From: CALBPI01 sp038531945
Lineage (GTDB): Bacteria > Pseudomonadota > Gammaproteobacteria > Steroidobacterales > Woeseiaceae
Reading direction: 5' to 3'
NCBI GenBank assembly: GCA_038531945.1
Contig: JBCBBH010000003.1
Location: 434,001 to 498,000, forward strand
DNA length: 64,000 nt
Below are positions 62,008 through 64,000 of the stretch, piece after piece. The position numbers and the translations under genes are program-made. The number at the start of each line of letters is the position of its first letter. The first letter of the stretch is position 1. The notes beneath the pieces were generated by a model, which was not told where the DNA came from, searched no databases, and saw only the letters and a list, made by a program, of their open reading frames with translations.

Positions 62008-62319
62008 ATGACCAAAAAACGCATAACCATCGCGAGCATAGCCGTCGCTGTAGTACTCGCGGCAGGGTGCGTGACGTCGGCTGATAACCACGTCAATGAG
62101 CACGACCATCATCACGGTGCAGACGGACACGCCAATGAGCACGAACATCATCATGGCAACGATGGCCATGCGAACGAACACGAGCATCACCACGGCCTTG
62201 ATGGACATGCCAATGAACATGAGCACCATCACGGTGATGATGGCCATGCCGACGAACACGAGCATCATCACATGCAAGCCTCAGCGTCAGAGCATCATCA
62301 CCACCACGAGGACGATTGA
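62008..62319 (+). CDS. Histidine-rich tandem-repeat lipoprotein, probable metal binder
   Basis: This 103-residue protein has a signal peptide with lipobox LAAGC (Cys21) and is then made almost wholly of a 13-residue repeat, GHANEHEHHHGxD, in four close copies with a degenerate first unit, ending in EHHHHHEDD. I count 30 His among the 83 mature residues. Such tracts bind zinc, nickel, copper or cobalt, and similar His-rich proteins serve as periplasmic metal buffers or chaperones beside Zn or Ni transporters. No transporter is adjacent here. It has its own promoter and a hairpin after the stop. Confidence 0.85.
   Translation: MTKKRITIASIAVAVVLAAGCVTSADNHVNEHDHHHGADGHANEHEHHHGNDGHANEHEHHHGLDGHANEHEHHHGDDGHADEHEHHHMQASASEHHHHHEDD
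62086..62280 (+). repeat. 39-bp in-frame tandem repeat (13-residue His-rich unit)
   Basis: Five consecutive 39-base units encode N/GHxNEHEHHHGxD. The protein units are nearly invariant while codons vary slightly (GAACATCATCATGG, GAGCATCACCACGG), so selection on the peptide is suggested. Copy number may vary between strains by slippage. Confidence 0.85.
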
Positions 62320-62350
62320 CCGCCGTCATAGACTTCGCTGACGGAACAGC

Positions 62351-62381
62351 GCAGGGCTTGCCCATTGGGGTCAAGCCCTGC
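62351..62381 (+). terminator. Hairpin between convergent genes
   Basis: GCAGGGCTTG (62351-62360) pairs perfectly with CAAGCCCTGC (62372-62381); CTTT follows on the forward strand. It lies between the His-rich gene and the convergent zinc-ribbon gene and probably ends the former's transcript. Confidence 0.65.
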
Positions 62382-62392
62382 TTTGCGTATGC

Positions 62393-63577
62393 CTAATCCG
62401 TTTGTGCTGCCAACCTGAATGCCGTTCCAACGCCGAGGAAAAGAAAAATAGCGTCGATAATCCCCAGATTGGAGATGATAAGAGACCATACGGTCGATGA
62501 TGACGATGTGTCGGGTTGTACGTCTAGAAACTCGCTGTAGCTAGATGTGCTTCCGGCGGCCAGAAGCTGAGGTTCGAAAAACTCACGGAAGTACTCAATA
62601 TCTTCTTGAGTGACCCGAGAAGGCACAGTCGCGTCGGTGTAGGAGAACTCCACCATGAACTGCCTTAGGTCCGCTTCGCTACCGTCCAGTCTCGAATACG
62701 GGCCAGCTTCTGCCTTGAAGTACTCATAGCTTTCGGGGTCGTGTGTAATCTGGTGTATTACCGAGTCGTACGTCCAAAACCTGCCGAGAGCCATGGAACC
62801 AACGACAAGCAGTCCGCAGATTGCGCCAGCCGCGCCGCCGCGTGATCCAAACATCGCTGCGGCGAATCCGACTGCGCCCCCGATCCCCCACGCGACAAAG
62901 CCAATTTCGTAGCCAAACGTGACTGCGATGAATTGCCAAACCCAAGCTCCTGCAATTGCAGCGAAGGCTGCGGCGACCAATGCGACAACGTTGAAATCTC
63001 GTTCTTGCTTTTGTTGACGTGACGCGGCAGCGGGTTTGCTCGCCGTTACGGATGCAGGCGCTTGCAAGCCCGTGGCGGTCTGTGTGGGATGCCGACCCGT
63101 GGTGTGCGTTGCTGTCGAATCCCACTTGTGAAAGAAAATGCCGCAGCTTTCGCACTGCTCGGACTTTTCTTGAAAGTGACCACAGTTGGGACACTCGATC
63201 ATATCGCCAGACGTCCGGCTTGGTGTGTCATCTTCGACGAGCGACAGACTGGCCTCCGTCGCATGTAGCGGTGGGATATCCTGTTCGGGTTCAAATCCGA
63301 CGGTGTCGGTCAAACGTTGCGGCGTGGGCTTCGGCACTGGTGGATCGATGGGTGCCGCTTTCACTTCGATTCCGAGTGCGGCGAGACCTTTACAAAAATT
63401 GTCCGCTTCGGCTTTTGTCAGGTCCTTCTTCAAAACCCGAGGCCGACTGAAGAACTGGGCTGCGTGTTCCGGCTTCAGTCGCAACCGAGTGAGCAATGCG
63501 GCCTGAACCGTTTCCGCATCGAAGCCGGTGATGATGTTGCCGGTGCTGACCACATTGAATCGCGGTGAATTCGTCAT
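62393..63577 (-). CDS. Zinc-ribbon membrane protein, unknown function
   Basis: The 394-residue protein begins with a compact domain (FNVVSTGNIITGFDAETVQA to KGLAALGIEVKAAP) that I recall at the N-terminus of other proteobacterial membrane proteins. A zinc ribbon follows (IECPNCGHF...QCESCGIFF, about 130-152), then an Ala/Thr-rich linker, three helices (about 205-275), a soluble segment and a C-terminal helix (LGIIDAIFLFLGVGTAF). GAGGGA precedes the ATG at 63577 by six bases; an upstream start at 63601 is less likely. The function is unknown; cytoplasmic sensing coupled to a membrane process is only a guess. Confidence 0.72.
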   Translation of the reverse strand: MTNSPRFNVVSTGNIITGFDAETVQAALLTRLRLKPEHAAQFFSRPRVLKKDLTKAEADNFCKGLAALGIEVKAAPIDPPVPKPTPQRLTDTVGFEPEQDIPPLHATEASLSLVEDDTPSRTSGDMIECPNCGHFQEKSEQCESCGIFFHKWDSTATHTTGRHPTQTATGLQAPASVTASKPAAASRQQKQERDFNVVALVAAAFAAIAGAWVWQFIAVTFGYEIGFVAWGIGGAVGFAAAMFGSRGGAAGAICGLLVVGSMALGRFWTYDSVIHQITHDPESYEYFKAEAGPYSRLDGSEADLRQFMVEFSYTDATVPSRVTQEDIEYFREFFEPQLLAAGSTSSYSEFLDVQPDTSSSSTVWSLIISNLGIIDAIFLFLGVGTAFRLAAQTD

Positions 63578-63779
63578 TGTTGTCCCTCTATTGTTATTCA
63601 AAGTCGGGTCCGATCTGACGCCGACAAAGCCGCCGGTCTATGCAGATCGCAATGCGCGATCGAGTATACGTCATTTATTTGGACCACAGGGCTGAGCACG
63701 ACCTTCCAGTTGTCTGCGAATCACAAGTTCATGCGAGCCCGCTTTGCTTCGTGAAATCCGGAAAAGCGGGCTCAAAAAA

Positions 63780-63814
63780 AAGCGCGGCAAGAACACTGGG
63801 CTCTTGCCGCGCTT
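63780..63814 (-). terminator. Strong intrinsic terminator, leftward
   Basis: Read leftward, AAGCGCGGCAAGA and TCTTGCCGCGCTT pair perfectly over 13 bases around a nine-base loop, followed by TTTTTTTT. It lies 17 bases after the stop of the partial gene at the right edge. Confidence 0.93.
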
Positions 63815-63830
63815 ATCGATTGTCAGACGG

Positions 63831-64000
63831 TCACTCCAGCATTGCGTCGTCCAGCATTTGCACGAGCTCATCGCGACTGTAGCTGTATGGCCCCCACGTG
63901 TTCAGCTCAACGAGCTGCTTGATCTTGGTTTCAATCGTGCGGCGTTGCTCACCCTCATTGGGCACGACCACGTAGCGCAGCAGCGGCTCCTCGTCGAACA
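63831..64000 (-). CDS. C-terminus of an unrecognised gene (cut by the window edge)
   Basis: The last 55 codons of a leftward gene end at TGA 63831-63833, followed by a strong terminator. The peptide includes FDEEPLLRYVVVPNEGEQRR, KIKQLVELNTWGPYSYSRDE and a final LVQMLDDAMLE. It is charged and helical with no signal or membrane segment. The codon pattern and terminator make it a real gene, but I cannot name the family from this tail. Confidence 0.7.
   Translation of the reverse strand, partial: FDEEPLLRYVVVPNEGEQRRTIETKIKQLVELNTWGPYSYSRDELVQMLDDAMLE

Noticed and set aside
62086..62280. CRISPR-like direct repeats
   Set aside because: The 39-base repeats have no spacers, keep the reading frame and encode the His-rich unit; they are coding repeats. 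The 651/657-base repeats in the alginate lipoprotein are likewise protein modules.

Overview
The window looks like chromosome of a marine gammaproteobacterium (moderately high G+C, not identified further). The evidence is the rpsU-yqeY-dnaG-rpoD macromolecular-synthesis cluster with a CAU-anticodon tRNA beyond rpoD (ileX sits near rpoD in E. coli), a yqcC homologue, an HD-domain Cca of E. coli length, and a class II ribonucleotide reductase split into NrdJa and NrdJb as in Pseudomonas. The alginate-degrading genes suggest a seaweed- or particle-associated heterotroph.

Layout. 1-7.3 kb: tRNA, two small genes, then rpoD, dnaG, yqeY and rpsU leftward, with tsaD-folB divergent. 7.3-17.3 kb: a secreted S41 protease, a MidA-type methyltransferase, uppP, cca, an HExxH lipoprotein, an NDUFA9-like dehydrogenase, and a lytic transglycosylase coupled to a DegQ protease. 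17.5-20.9 kb: nrdJa-nrdJb behind a sigma70-type promoter, two NrdR-like boxes and a structured leader RNA, closed by a strong terminator.

20.9-31.3 kb is accessory. A YtrA-type GntR repressor sits between a divergent MacB-like permease (with an unknown 172-aa protein) and a membrane-fusion/ATPase operon that runs on into an MBL-fold protein and two class C beta-lactamase-like serine hydrolases. Two matching palindromes probably serve as the repressor's operators. 31.6-39.0 kb: a small ABC exporter, a TonB receptor convergent with a FecI/FecR sigma/anti-sigma pair, and a cysteine-free sirtuin.

39.4-49.8 kb is an alginate utilisation operon: a uronate-regulator-like palindrome, a 1428-aa surface lipoprotein with four jelly-roll-like modules, a TonB receptor and two PL7 alginate lyases. 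The lipoprotein is a candidate substitute for SusD. 50.0-56.1 kb is a leftward three-gene operon: two di-haem cytochromes resembling RoxA-type oxygenases and a membrane-embedded patatin lipase, which I read as a possible lipid-oxidation system. 56.3-64.0 kb: a 7TMR-DISM diguanylate cyclase, an NhaC antiporter, a cadherin-like/propeller lipoprotein, a His-rich repeat lipoprotein with its own promoter, a zinc-ribbon membrane protein and the C-terminus of an unrecognised gene.

No CRISPR array, insertion sequence, prophage or integrase was seen. All assignments come from reading motifs and gene context; no database search was run.
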